A stretch of DNA of 64,000 nt from Balanoglossus misakiensis. Lineage: Eukaryota > Hemichordata. The stretch is taken from positions 1,612,001 to 1,676,000 of the forward strand of contig CM082589.2 of NCBI GenBank assembly GCA_040954595.2, read 5' to 3'. The notes below the pieces were generated by a model. It did not search any database. It saw nothing but the letters and a program-made list of their open reading frames with translations, and was not told where the DNA came from. Position numbers and translations under genes: made by a program. Of this stretch, positions 26,548 through 40,800 are shown piece after piece (position 1 is the first letter of the stretch; every line of letters starts with the position of its first letter).

Positions 26548-28897
26548 AATTTGGTGACTACATGTAGTCGGGGATATGGGTTCCCTAGTTGCTGAAACTT
26601 AAATTCTTTCCAGATGTATTATCAACTATATTGTGCTTTATATATATACAATGTACAATTTGTCAAGTTTCATGAAGGAAGACTTGACTACTGTAAATTT
26701 TCTATTGCAATGATTTAATTATGTCGCATGCCTGCAAATGCAACTTATATGCCAGTGTGATGAGGTGGTGGCATGTCCTCATGTTGTCAGTATGTAAAAA
26801 TAAAACTTCCAAACTACACCTGTGTACACGACTGGTTGATTGATAAACACATGCACAGATAGTATAGGTGTACATGTTGTCCTTACAGTAGTCCATCTTA
26901 CAGACCTGACAGTGTTAGAACCAGGAAAAAAATGACCAGAAAACATACTTATCTGCTTAATATTACAAATGAGGAAACGTTACTCTCATTTATCATGATT
27001 TAGTTTCGTTTATTGAAAATAAAATGGAGTACTCATTGATACAAGGTTAAATGGATGGACAGACAATAACAATATCAAACTGTGGATAAAGTTTGTACAA
27101 GACAAACAAAAATAAAATAAGTTGAGCCAGTAAAGTAGGATATTACTCTATCTTCCTTTGAGTATAAATCCTTTGGGCATACTTATAGTTTACACAGTTT
27201 ACATTTCAATCAGCGTTCCTTTTGGAAAGGAAAATAATAACACTACTCTAAGCGATACAATACCGGTAATATTATTTGAAATTTACGTCTTTCCTTGTAT
27301 GTCTAATGTAAGATGCTATAACCTTACATTTCTACAGCCATATAATGTCAAAAATGTACAAATAATTGCAGTAACCTTTTTTGAAAAGGTTCGAATAACA
27401 ATATATATTCATTTTTTTTTTCATTTATAGTAGTCTCTTTCCTCCCATAATGCTGTGGATTTTACACTAAGATTTCAAAAATTTACAAATAAAACCAGAA
27501 TCTGCATTTATTTTTAAAATAGATATGTAACATCTGTTGCAATAGGTTTCTTTCTTTTTAAAAGTTACTCAAGTTTGGTCCAAGCAAAGGAATTTGTTAG
27601 AAGTGTACACACACAACATACACTGTTTCTGAACAGATTTTGCGATCTGTAGATCATGTTCCAATCTGTTAATTTGTCTCTGGTTGCCAATGAACTACTT
27701 GAGCTTGATGACAGCCATCACACTGGCAGTCCAGATTTGACTACCTATATTCCTGTTAATGTTCTACTCAAACACTGAAAATAACATGGACTAACTAACC
27801 TACAACGCTGTCAATAACCCCTCTTCGCGGTTCAAAAGTCCAATTCCAAAACCGAAACTGAAGTCCACTAAAACACACAGACAAAAGAACAATATTCAAG
27901 TGTGACAAAGTTAACAAATACTACATTTTTCTGACGATAAAAGAGGTTTGTTCTGAGTGGAAATGTGGGTCAATTAAACAGTCTGTTTTTCCTAACGGCC
28001 AAAGCCATCGAGTTTCTTTCAATTTTATATAAAACTGCAAAAATATGCTCTTGTAATATATATCCGTACAAAGTTTTACAAAATATGATTAGGACAAACT
28101 TGGGGATTACAGACGCCATCAAATTTTCAAGACATATGCCAACTATGCTCTGTTAGGAAGTACCTTTTTATATAATTTGGGTTAAAGGCAATGTCAAAGC
28201 TCTATCTAGTCTCTCTTTAAGTACCTGTAAACACTCTAAGTACATTGATGCTACGATAGAGAATGTGTAATTTTTGAGTTTCTATACTGGTGTTGGTTTG
28301 ATCAGTTTGGGTGGGATCTGTAACATTGGAGACTTCTGAGACAATTGGCCAAACATTTTTTAGACATCACTCAACTCAGACATCGGAACATCGGTTTACA
28401 TTTCAAGGGCCACTATCTGCAACATTTGTTTCAGTATTTGTGTTTTGCGAACCAACAACAATTTTGTTCTCCTCCATATAGTATCACATCTTCTATTCTG
28501 CTCATGTCAGTATGCACACACAGCTTGTAGAAACAGCACAAAACACCAGCGTTCAGCTTCTCATGGTTAAAAAAACGAACATAATTTGCATATTCCACGC
28601 GATCCAATGACACCTACCATATGTGTAAGATTTTTACACAATTTTGCTGACAATCAGAGTAAACTGGGTATTTGTATATATAATACAATAGAGCAGCCCA
28701 GATCTGTTGTGATACCTGGGTTCCCCATCATCTTCCTATCCTCTTCATTTCATCTTTAGTATTGGAAATAAAATGATGAGATGCTTTGTGATGGAAAGGG
28801 TACAAGCCCTTGTTTGGTTTCATCACTGCGCCACTTCCAGATTAAATTTCCTTTATACATCTTGTACATATAGTATCTCTGTGCTTGGCTAATAGTG
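26548..28897. other. Convergent 3' region of MAPK15 and C6orf62
   Basis: 2.35 kb of AT-rich sequence, presumably the two 3' UTRs. It contains AATAAA at about 26,798 and at 27,018-27,023 for the + strand, and TTTATT at 27,009-27,014 for the - strand. No coding exon was recognised. Confidence 0.5.
27009..27023. terminator. Back-to-back polyadenylation signals
   Basis: TTTATT (minus-strand AATAAA) at 27,009-27,014 and AATAAA at 27,018-27,023 lie four bases apart, between two convergent genes. They could serve as a shared bidirectional terminator for MAPK15 and a long C6orf62 3' UTR. Either could equally be unused. Confidence 0.4.
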
Positions 28898-30620
28898 TCA
28901 TGTTCCGTCTATGAACGGAGCCATGATTTCGTCCATTGTGCCAGGACCCCAGTGTGTTAGCTTATCCTGAAACAGAGGAAAGAAGTCATTGTCAATGTCA
29001 CAGTCCCCTGCATCATTACCAATCAATTATATATGCAAATGTATCACTCCTCAGAGTGACATTTTGGGAAAACAATATCTGCATATTTACCTGTGGCTGA
29101 TATAGGCAAACACTTGATAACTTAAATATAAGAACTCTTCTCTTTGGGGTCTGTATAAAAAAACAAAACATACATATATCATATACAAGACATCAAATTG
29201 ACACAGCGAATGGGAAAGACTAAAGGCAAAGAATCACTGGAGACGTGAACGTAAACAGCAGCAACTTACCTGTAAAAATTGTCTATCAACAAAGAGAAAC
29301 GTGGACTGTGAAGGATTGTTTATGATGAGACCAGTTTTGTCTTTCCGACTGACAAGTCGCATAAGCTGCTTCTCATAGTCTTCTGTCAGAAACTCAAATT
29401 TGGCCTGTGAAGAAAAAAGTATTTTCATCAATAATGCTAATTACATGTATTTAATAATAGATCAGCCAGCAGAAACATTGTGGGTGGCTTAACCAACTCA
29501 ACATGATTTTTGCTTGTACATAAGTTTCTTCAGGAGTGGTTTTTACAGCTCGTACAATCTCTGAGAAACTACCTGGTCTTTACACTTTACACATGAAAAG
29601 CCAAAAATCGAAAGCACCAAGTACCTGTAATGGCTTGAATGTGTCCTCTTCTCCTTTCCAACGTGAAAACAGGAGACACTCCATCTTTTCTAAATCATTC
29701 CTCGGCCACAAAAAGAAATCCATTTCTTGAGTACATCCTATGACATCCTGTGTGAGAATGTTGATAATATGAGTGTACAGTATATGTAAACCTCTTTTTT
29801 CTTTTTTGTGTTGATTACAATCAACAATAAAAAAGACATGAAATTCGTGTGATCAGTCCACATACTGACTTTCATTGAAGCAACAAAAACCTTACCTTTC
29901 TCATAGGTTGATACCTAGGTGCATGCAACTGTACAAAATCTTTCTGCAGTAATTCTTTGGAACTTTCTAATGAATAGGCTTCCTCCTGAAACATAAACAA
30001 ATATCAAGATGTATTCAGACATAATTTTACAACTTCATAACAGAACAACATCTCACATCTTCTAAAACATTATTCATTGCTGTGTCCGTGTTGGTATCAG
30101 AACTACAGTATATGATCCTATTGAAATAATTTAAGAAATCTGTAAATTTCAAACTTACCCTCACCCCTTTCAGTATACTGTCTTCATAGTTATTGGTCAT
30201 TACAGGTACAACCTCAGCTGCTTCAAAAACAGCTGGCCTCTTTTTCTGTGGAGTTAATATGAAATAAACAAATACGGTGTGACCTCAGATGACCTGATAA
30301 ACATTATACATGTCTTGACTCTGTGAACTGGTACCAACTCCATATGGTGCATTTCTCATGAATATATAACAATGTACTGCAGTATCTCGTGTAAGTGGTT
30401 TTCCGCATTATCACACATGCGACATCAATGATCATATTCAACTGGGGCTGAATGTAACAATGCAATAATAAATATATCTCTTTCGTCTTACCTGATCTTT
30501 GAACGTAAAAACTATGAACATCTTAAATTCGAATTGATCGGCTAACGCCTCCCTTTTCTTTCTCAGTTGGTCCCGAAGTCTTGATAACTGCGTCTTTCTC
30601 CTTGTATTTGGGTCTCCCAT
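28898..30620 (-). CDS. C6orf62: C6orf62 orthologue, conserved protein of unknown function
   Basis: Seven exons on the minus strand, all phase 0: 30,492-30,620, 30,245-30,159, 29,985-29,896, 29,747-29,625, 29,404-29,270, 29,150-29,091 and 28,966-28,898; 230 residues, essentially the length of the vertebrate protein. Recognised from colinear conserved blocks: MGDPN with a basic N-terminus and [19 protein letters not shown]-like [91 protein letters not shown]; and [11 protein letters not shown] at the end. No signal peptide, membrane segment or catalytic motif is evident. Biochemical function is unknown to me. All exons lack split codons, so exon skipping would keep the frame. Confidence 0.93.
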
Positions 30621-31850
30621 GCTGAAGAAAATCCGCTAATATCTTCGATCACAATACAACCCAGGTGACAGACGAAACGTACAACACTTAACACTTCCGC
30701 CTTATTTCCTCGTTGGGATTATTCGAGCGACGTGGACTGCGATCTCCAGTTGTGGAAAATGTTCGAAGTAAGTTTTCCATACCTTGCTTTGCGACAAACG
30801 CGTCGCCCAAAAATTTTTGAAAACAGGGTCAAACACGAACTTAAACACTACAAAACAGGTCAAAACCTGAAAGTTCACAACACGAGAGGAAAACCTAAAA
30901 TGGCGGACCAGTGATGTCATGGGTCAGCTGTGCGCATCCTCAGTTAATTCTCCGACGGTTACCGACCATTCCCGGAAGTTGACGAACAGGTAATTGACAA
31001 TTTTTACTAATCTGGCGTTGAAACGTGTTAATTCGAGTGAATTTCAGCCTTATTGGTTATAATAATAATGCTATAAACTATAAATTGTGCAAACTAATTT
31101 TAAAAAGCATAATATGATTGTTTTACTCATTTATTTACGTCTGTATGGCAACAATGCAAATGAGCCTAGTTTTATTTGCATGATAATAGGCAATCAACAC
31201 TGTAGAAAAGGACAAGTCGGTGATCGTGAGAGTAGATCTTTCAACAACCTGCGATATCAGTCAGATATGAACGGTGTACGTGCTTGATTATTCGCCAAAG
31301 GCATCCTGCTGGTATGTAAGTGATAATCCTGAAAGGCATATGCGTGTAAAAATCGCCTAGTGATTTCGATCGTGCATGTTTACGTTGGTGACCATGTACA
31401 TACATATGTGTAGCAAACTTGAGCGAGACACTCTGATTAACGATTAACATGATCGATACGGCCTGGCAAGGGTTGTTTGGCGATTTTATCAAACATACTA
31501 CTATATAGTTGGATCAGATTCAAATTTCACACCTATTACCACACGACCGTCTAAAAGCTATCGAACGATCGTCTTTGGCGACGTTTTTAAGGCAGCTAGC
31601 TGCTGTCTTATTGATGGTGTTGGTTTTGGTTTGGGGCCACATCGAATTTAATAATTGTTTCGGAATCGCTTAATCTACTTTTTAAAAATGAAAATCCTGC
31701 AATGCATTTTCGATGAAGAAAAATGTCGACCCTTGAAAAATCAAGGGAATTTCCTGCGAATATAATTCTGGACGTAAAGTCAGCCAATTTCACACCAAAA
31801 TTTATAGCACAAAATTGTCATTTTTTCTGCCATAGTAAGGGACATCAAGA
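30621..31850. promoter_or_regulatory. Divergent upstream region of C6orf62 and the TRP gene
   Basis: 1.2 kb between two diverging start codons. A YY1-like AAAATGGCGGAC at 30,897-30,908 (+) and an ETS-like cccggaag at about 30,972 suggest a promoter near 30.7-31.0 kb. On the + strand, cacttccgcc at about 30,690 lies just upstream of C6orf62. The distal half (31,000-31,850) is AT-rich and shows no recognised coding exon. Confidence 0.45.
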
Positions 31851-34800
31851 ATGAGTTCCTCGGACCTCAACAAGAAAGGTGACAAAAAGAAGTCTCGTCG
31901 GAAGAGGGTTCATCCAAACAACACCTTGGGTGGTCTTGACACTGACGATGAGAAACCACAATACGAAATGAGTTCAAAGCCAATTTCGAACAATGCATTA
32001 TGGGTAACCGAATCCAGTAAATTTAAGAACCCACCACAAGAGAAGAATATGGCCGGACAAAATGTTGCTGGACAGCATGTGGGCGGACAGAATGTGAGTG
32101 ATGCTGTTGTACTGATGAACAATGTGAAAAAAGCAGGTGAAAAATTTAAGAATTTGAGGACAACCCGAAGAAAGAACTTCCAATCAGATGGTAAGTGTTA
32201 TGTATATGTGTGCGTGCGAGACATACGTGCATGTGTTATGTATGTGCCTTGTGTGTGTGTGTATGCAAGTATGTATTATGAATGTACATATGTATGGATG
32301 GATGTATGTAGAGTCAATTTCTTAGGATGATACACTGGGTAATGTGGTTCTACATCATCCAGTGTACATCTGGATCCCAAGAAATTGACTCTACAAATCA
32401 GTTTGAAATAGACATGAAGACAATTGTTTTTAACAATCAGAAGTTTTCACTGCAGTGGCCAAATAATGACCACATGCAATGAGAAACAGCGGGTATTCCT
32501 CACTGTTCGCAGACTAGTGAGAATTATTCCGAAAAATTGTGACACAAATATGTTATCAAGTGTGACTAATACAGCGTTCAGCCAGCACGTTTGGACTAAT
32601 TTTAACAACAATGACACACAGCTCAACCAAAGCGCAAACTGATTGAAATTCTGTACTAACGCTGCATGGGCAGGAAAGCGAATATACTCAGTCCAGATAT
32701 GCAATGATATGGAATGGGTATTTTTGAACATTTCAACCATATACATGTATACTAGGGACCATTCTTAGATACGTTGGGGTATTTTCATCACAGACAGACT
32801 TTCCCCTTCCTACTTCACAACTTTAAAAGACAGCTACATATACTGTGTTTCCATGGACTTTTCTCTATCTACTTCTCTTTTAAAAGTTACTTTGTCAGAA
32901 CCTTTGCATGTAAACTTATATCAGGTAACTGTTAAGATTCTGGACTCCCCCAAACTTCCCAAAGTTTAAAATCAGTTTCAGTGAAAACCATTTAACATCA
33001 TCTGCAGATCAGCATATGCAAATACATCAAATTACATTCATATTTGTCTTCATAACATGTTGTTTCAACTACCAATATAATTTGACATCTTCAGAACATT
33101 TGTATTTGTACAACTCGGCAGTCATGCATATGATTTTGTTGTTTGACTTCAAATGTCATGTTACATTTCAGTTCAATTTCAAAATTTCTTTGGACTTTCC
33201 ACTTTATAAGATATTCAATTTGAATCTTCATCAACTTACATTTACAAGTCCAAAATGATATAATCACAAATTATTAAACGAAACCTATGGGGTTCTTTGA
33301 GACTTCTAATTTTAATGAATACATGTATCTTTCACTGCTGTTTGTTTTCATTTGTGTTAACATTTTGTTTTTCATTTTGCATGATTCATGTCATCGTTTC
33401 TGTTCTTGATGTGGTGTTCTTGTGTTCCCAGCCCAAGCTCCAGGTAGTTACACAAGTTTTGTTTCTTTTAATTCAATGAGACAAAGTCTCTGTCTCTTGA
33501 TTTATATAATTTCATGGCAAATTTTGGTATGGATCAAAAGTTATATCCTAAAATTTACAAGCAAAAAAAAAGAGTATTCAGTCAGGAAAATAACATTGAT
33601 AATTTCTCACACATGAAAAAAAAATCACTGTAATTCAAGAGACAGTGACTTTGTTTCTCCATTTCTTCTTTAGATAACACAATTATTTTTGTTTTATATT
33701 TATTTTATGATGCAGCTAAAACACTTTAGTAATGCATGTTAGATTTCAATTATTGTTTGAGACAGACATAACTGATTGATTTTACCCGAATCCTAAAGTT
33801 CTCTCTACAATTAAAGTTACAATTAAACATTTAATGTCAAGTGTACATGTATGTGAAGGCTCATTATATCAAAAACTGTTTATTATAAACAAATCGTAAA
33901 CCGAAAGTGCCCGTTTGTCTACTTGTATTTGCAGTTTATTAGAATGCAAAAGCAGTAGTTGAATAGAATAGTTGGCTTTGCTGTGATTTGATATGAACTG
34001 TGTGGTGTGGTAGATTTACTAAAAAGGCAAAACAATTTACATTCTGTCTGTGGTAACACTGTTGTGAGGCTTGAACAGTTGAATTAAATTATTCAGCTGA
34101 AGTTTGCAAATGTAAATATTACAGTGAGATTGAAGGATTTGTTTGCCATGCACTGGTTGCTATGTAAGAATTGAAAATTCAGGATATCTTATTCATTTCT
34201 GTAGATGTTCGACACTTGCATTTGGAAATGATTTCAACCGAACCATATGTTTTTCACAAACCAGTGACAACAGAATAAATATATCATGATGGTAAAGAAT
34301 GATTACCTGTACCTAATCAAGTCGTAAATCTCTCTTTTTCTATGAGGAGTCACTTAGCAACCCAGTGTTTATCCCAACGACAATGTATCTGACTTTCGCA
34401 ATCATATGTATGGTGAAATTTTCTTCAATCTCATATTATTCCAACAAAACTAAAACTACATGAATACTACCGTAGATCTAGCAATGTGTGAACTACAGAT
34501 TAAAATATCCTAAATAAAACACAGAAATTCTTGGGCCAACTGTTCCATAAAAAGTAGGTCATGGGGTCATTTATGTTAGGTATATAAGCACTTTGGTGTC
34601 CAACTTTGTTGAGTACATTTCGTATGTAATTATTTCATCCAAGCCTTTTCATTGGTTACATGTAGATGTATATTAATTATGGTCTAACTGATAATCTGTA
34701 GCAATATCAAATAATTAGTTGGCAAAATAAATCTCTGGCCCAAGAATTAGTTAATTAATAGGCATTCTGTGACACATTGTATTTGGATATTTTGATTTTT

Positions 34801-37800
34801 GTTTGTGTGTGAAAAGTAAGAAACTTAATGTTTCATAAAATAATCATGAAAAAAAGATTTTCCAGCTAACTGTCTTATAACAGCTCACTGCTACTAATGA
34901 TGGTGTTAGCACTTAAAGTTTCACAAAAGACTTTGACACATTTGTGACTAACTGGGACACATGTAACATAATTTGTAACATTTTGCAACCTTTTTGTTAC
35001 AATTTTAATACATTGTAATAAGCACCTTGCATAATGTAACCACATTTATATACTGACACAATGCAGTAAGACATGATCATGTTTGTTACACTGTAACGAC
35101 TGCTGCACATTGTTACACCATGGCATATTTTGCAACATTTTTGCTTTGTTACATAGGTGGTGTATTTAGCCACAAGTTGCCTTTTGCTTTTGTAGTTTAG
35201 ATTTTTCATTCATCCATTTATTTCCTCGCATTCCTCCAATTTCACCAATACCTGCCTCTGTAATGATGTATATCCTCTGTGGTCTTGTAAACTGTTACCG
35301 ATCAATCCTCTATATTTGAAGTAAGTATTTTTTTGTACTGTTTTCTTTTTTGATCCTTGCGTAGATTTCAACTTATCCACAATATTTGGGAAGCTTAGTT
35401 TCAAGCTTGCAAGCACTTTTATTTGCATTGTCAGGATTTTGTAGAATTGACACTAACTGTGTCATATTTCTTGAACTAATTGGTTTGTTCTGTTTGAACA
35501 AATGTCCCAAGGACATCACTGTATGTTATTACACACATGCACATGTAAATAGAATTCCCATCAATGATTCATGAATACGGTTTAAGTTTGCAAACTTCTG
35601 AAACAAACATGGTAACTTACAGTAGCTATGACATTATAGTATATACATGTACAAACTACAGAGAAAATATTTTTTTTTTAATTTCTCAAGGACGGGTTTC
35701 ATTTTCATCTCAGTGTATGTTAATTGTGGAAGGACAATTGTTATTCTAGTTAAATTTGAAGTCTGTAATGCATCAGTGTTCTGTACTCAAGGGTCAGATG
35801 CTTAGAGGTGACTGTCCGTGCTTGACGATTATTTTACATGTATTACATTAAAGTGCATAGTCAGCGATAGGTCCTGCCAGCCATGTACATGGTCGCCTGG
35901 CAACACGTTGTAAGAGTGTGAAATAAACACTCTGGTCACATGATTTATTGCCCTGACTGCAACTTGCCCAAGACTAGTCATAGTGGTTTATTTTACAATC
36001 AGTTAGTCCAAAGAATTCCAATAAATCATAGATTGTTTTCTCCGCACCAACCTTGAATTTTCAGTCGTTTGATCTCGCCCAAGTCTACCTGAAATAGTGT
36101 CATACCCCTTACTATTTCATTTTCCCTCTGTGTACATGCTCAGTTTAATCTGTATCCTTGCAAATAGATCTTGTTTTGCTACAGCCTTGTGGAGGATTAT
36201 GGCACCATAAATAACTTGAAAATGAAATACCAAATTCCCTTAGTAATCATTCAACCCTGGCCTTGCGCGACCTCATTGGAACATAACAACTGCAAAACAT
36301 TGTGAAGAGCGCCATCAGAGTGTTACTTGCTCGAGGAGAACACTGTGGTTGTTTGTATAACTTTTATGTTGCAGTGTTGATGAGTGTATGAATTCCATGA
36401 TTTGCCTTCTAATAAAGACCTTCGTACAACCACAGATACCAATCGCAAAGGTGCAAAGGCACAGATTGATGAGTACGTGCCGACAGACTATACAGCACAG
36501 AGTAATGTCAACCGAGCCCTCATCTCTTACTTCGCATCGCTGGCAAAATCTGACCATGAGGAAGATAAGATTGATTTGGAATTTGTCGAGTCCATGTTGG
36601 ATAGTAAAGCCAATGTCAACTGTACTGATAAACATGGACAGAGTATTTTACATGAGGTGAGGCTATGATTTGATGTAAATGATTTCATCCATACCTGTTC
36701 ATCTGGAATCAGAGTCTTGCATCTTTTATGAAACTCATTGGTACTTGCTTCAAGCTCATCAGAGGGTACTGTTTGCTGTAGACAGAGAGAGAGATTGAAC
36801 AAACAATTATTTCTTTGAGTCATTTGAACGCTTTCGGAAATTTCTTTGAGTCGTCTAAAGACAATATCATGTAAGATGACCAAGTACATATGCTGCAACA
36901 TGATAACGACTTATTCTGTTTCAACCACACAGATTGCCAGGGTTTGGGAAACTGATGTCGCTGTGTACCTAATCAAGGAAAAAGGTGCTAATCCCAATCA
37001 GGGTGATAAACTTGGCAGGACACCTTTGCATGTAGCAGCTGCAGTTGATTACCCGGAGATGGTCAGTTGTCTCTTAGATCATGGAGGTAAGCTTAGAATG
37101 TGTGATGTTGAAAGTCATTCTCTCTATGCAGAAAGACATTGGTTTCACAGCACACATATATGTAGGTTTTGATGTGCAGCTTTACATGATGGTAAATGTG
37201 AGAGGGCAAATATAACACAGGCACATATTCTCCTTTGCTGTGTATAGGTTTTCCCTGTTTAAGAACACAACATTGGTCTGTACTGTATAATCTTTCTATT
37301 GACTCTTACAGCTAACTTAGAAGCCTTAACACTTGGAGAAGTTCAAACACCCCTTCACTATGCTGCAAAGAATGACGCCTGTCATTCGTTGAAAACTCTT
37401 GTCCAATGCGGCGCTGACATCCATGCGAAGGACTACAAAGGAAGAACTCCGCTGCAACTGGCAGCTGAGGGAGGTCAGTGTCTTGTTGGAATACGATCAC
37501 CTCTGATTGTAGATATGCCTAAATATGGTGAAATCTGTGTGTTGAGTTTTTGCTATTCTCGTTACTTCCTCTGCGATTATTACATGTTGTGAGTTTTTGT
37601 GTTTTTTTAGATCGCAGTGAAACTGCACGGTTGCTGATAGAGCTTGGAGCCGATGCTGCAGATGTTGATAACAGCGGTCAACCAGCCATGGTTCTTATGA
37701 TCACAAAAATGCCACCAGTAGTAAGTATCAGCTGAGTCTATTGGTCAAAGCAACCGTTTGATGTTTTCTTGCATGTAGGTTTATGAGGATGTTATTTCTA

Positions 37801-40800
37801 TATGACATTTTCAAATCCAAAGTGCTAAATGTGTATTATTTCTGTCCAGGCCAAAGAAGCACTGGACCGTTTCCACAGAACTGACCGAGCCAACAGAAAA
37901 CAATTCCACGAATTACATAAACTGGAACCAATTCATCCGGGTATGTATGCACTGCTACGGAAAGCTTTCAGTAACGATGGTAGGCATAGAAATTTGGGAA
38001 GCGTTTATTTTATAGTGGGAATGGACTTTCATCATCCCTCAGAAGTGAACTCCAATAATCTAATGACTGTTTGCATGGGTATCTAACATTATTGCATACC
38101 CTTATGTGTGATTTTCATAAATTAACATTTGTGTGATTTTTCTGAAATTACAGATAAACCAAAAAGAGTATGGCGGACACCAGTAAGTAATGTCACAGAA
38201 CTTCCATATTTCCTTAATTGACTAACATGCACATAATCATCAAGAGTGCTACAAGTCCTGTTGTCTACTGTTAAAAGCAAGTTTGCAATTGACCTGAATT
38301 TGGCCAATCAGCAAGTATTACCATTTGAAGTGACCAATTAGAATATTACCAGATGAAGAGGATAATCAACAAACTTAAACATTTGAAATGGCCAATCAGC
38401 AAACATTATCATTTGAAATAGCCAATCAACAATCATCTCCACTCACTAAGAATCTTTTCCTTACTTCAGATGCAAGTTGTTGTACAGTATAAGCAGCTGG
38501 ATCTCATAATTCATCCTGTCTTCCAAGAATTGATCCACCTCAAGTGGAAAAAGCATGGCAGGTAATATCATGTTCCTCTCTTTAATTGATAACTGTCAGT
38601 TGATGAACTTGATGGCAGACATGTCTCATAGTTTCCAGTCCTGGATACTCTTTTTGTTGATGACACTGAAGTATCTCTCTCTACTTTCACAGACTGGGTG
38701 CTTGGAAACAGACCATAATGAACCTTATCTTTATATTGCTGTGGACAGTGATTGGAGTCACTCTGCCAACCGATAGTGATCAGTACAACTTTCCTGGGGA
38801 TATTTGGAGAATTGTCTTAGAGGTAATAATACTGATCATCAGAACCTAAATAGTCAGTTTACGATGTTTTCCAATGCAGGTTGCCAGTTTCAGTGAAAAC
38901 CAGAAGTGTGTTTTGTACATAACATCTTCTCTTCTATCTTCTGTGTCTTTTATTTCAGGTTTTAGCTATGGCATTCACATTGTTTTTGATCATCGTAGAG
39001 CTGCAGGAATACTTCCAATCCAAAAAGAACTTCAAGGTGGGTACAAATTATACTGCTTCACTCACTCTGCTGTAGTGTGTCCGAGAGACGACTGATTCTC
39101 GGACCTCCAAAGTACATGAGCATGAAGGTTCACTATACGAACAAAAAATGGCTGATATGATCAGTGGTTGTGTTCTTGTAGCTTTAATAATCAGTTGTCA
39201 CTTTTTTCACTTCAGCGATGGAAAGACTGGAGGGAAGAAGAGCTCACGAAAGATATGGGATATTGTCATCCAAGATGGCCGCAAGAAGAAAAGTACTTGA
39301 AAAGAGAGATTGATGAATTAAATGACATGGCCCCCTCGTACTTCAGTGATAGCTGGTAAGTATTCTGTCTGCCGCGGCCGGGCAATATTTCTTACTTGGA
39401 GGGAGTGTACGTTGGTAGCATAGTGAGACATCTAGAATGATAAACAAGTTCTTTTTTGACATCACCTGTTAATTCATTTTTGACATCACTTTTAACATCA
39501 TCTCTTTCTCATTTGAACAGGAATTACTTTGACTGGTTTGTCTACATACTGTTGCTGTCATGTGCAGTCCTACATATCGTTGATATCTGTGTTATATCAT
39601 CCAATGATGCAACTGGGGAAGATATTCTCTCTAAAGTGTACACCAGGCTCTTTGCCATCACTATCATCTTCCTGTGGATCCGACTTATGAAATCATGTCG
39701 TGCATTCAAAGCATTAGGTGAGAAATTACATGTATATCATATGTTGAATGTCTCAAATCTGGTATTCTTTAACGATTGTAAGCATTTTTCCATTGAAAAT
39801 CAAACCTCTAACACGTGCATTTTAATGCAATCAACAGGACCATTCATCGTAATGTTGGGTAAAATTCTGATGGACGTTGTCAGATTTTTGTATCTCTATG
39901 CTGAATTCTGGATACCATACTGTAAGTATAAACCACTCTGTGTCTTCTGTTTGTTTTAAGATATTCTTCTGTGATTGTTGTTCTTCTAGAAAATTCCAAC
40001 ATCTGTTTAATCTCTTTCAGGTTGTGCATTTTGGATGATATTCGGTGTGACAGGGGAAGTCAAGGGAATGGAAAGTTTCTACGGTGTGGCATACAGTCTT
40101 TTCCGTATCACTTTAGTGGATGAATACGACTATGATGTAAGTGAAATAGACAGAGCTACCCTTTCACCACAATGGTTCAGTCCAAACCCATTGTTTTCTA
40201 TGATAAGGTTAAACCACTATAGAGAGAACTGGGGGTAATTCTTGTTCTTATTAATTTGACAGGGCATGAAGGCGATTGATCCGATAATGGCGGACATATT
40301 GTGTGGTACTTTCCTGGCTGTGTCAGCAATCCTCTGTCTGAACTTGATGATTGCTTTACTCTCGGATACATTTCAGAGGTAAGAAAACAAACAAACAAAC
40401 AATATATAAACAGGTATGAAGTTGTGTCAAGTAAAAAGTAGATTGTTATTATTGACGTTTGAATTTATAAGCTTCCATGTGTATATGTCTACGTTTCAGA
40501 GTGTACGATAACGCCCAATCGAATGCGGCAATGCAACAAGCAGCTATCATTCTGGGAGTTGAGGACGGTCTGTCCAAGAAGAAGAAAGACAAGTTTTATA
40601 GATTCTTGAGAGACAAATGCAATCCAGTTGAGATGTACTATGATGATGATTTGACTCAGGACGGGGGTGAGGACTTGAAGAAAATCACAGTTCAGATTAA
40701 GGTCAGTCATTTGAAACACAGACTTGTCATCAGAAAACCATGGTGATTACGTTAAACAGTCCATTCGACTCAACCCATATTTCCATTACAAGCCTGCCAT

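Noticed and set aside
36388-36660. Alternative frame across TRP exon 2
   Set aside because: The other frame gives the ankyrin repeat (KANVNCTDKHGQSILHE) and matches the phase of exon 3.
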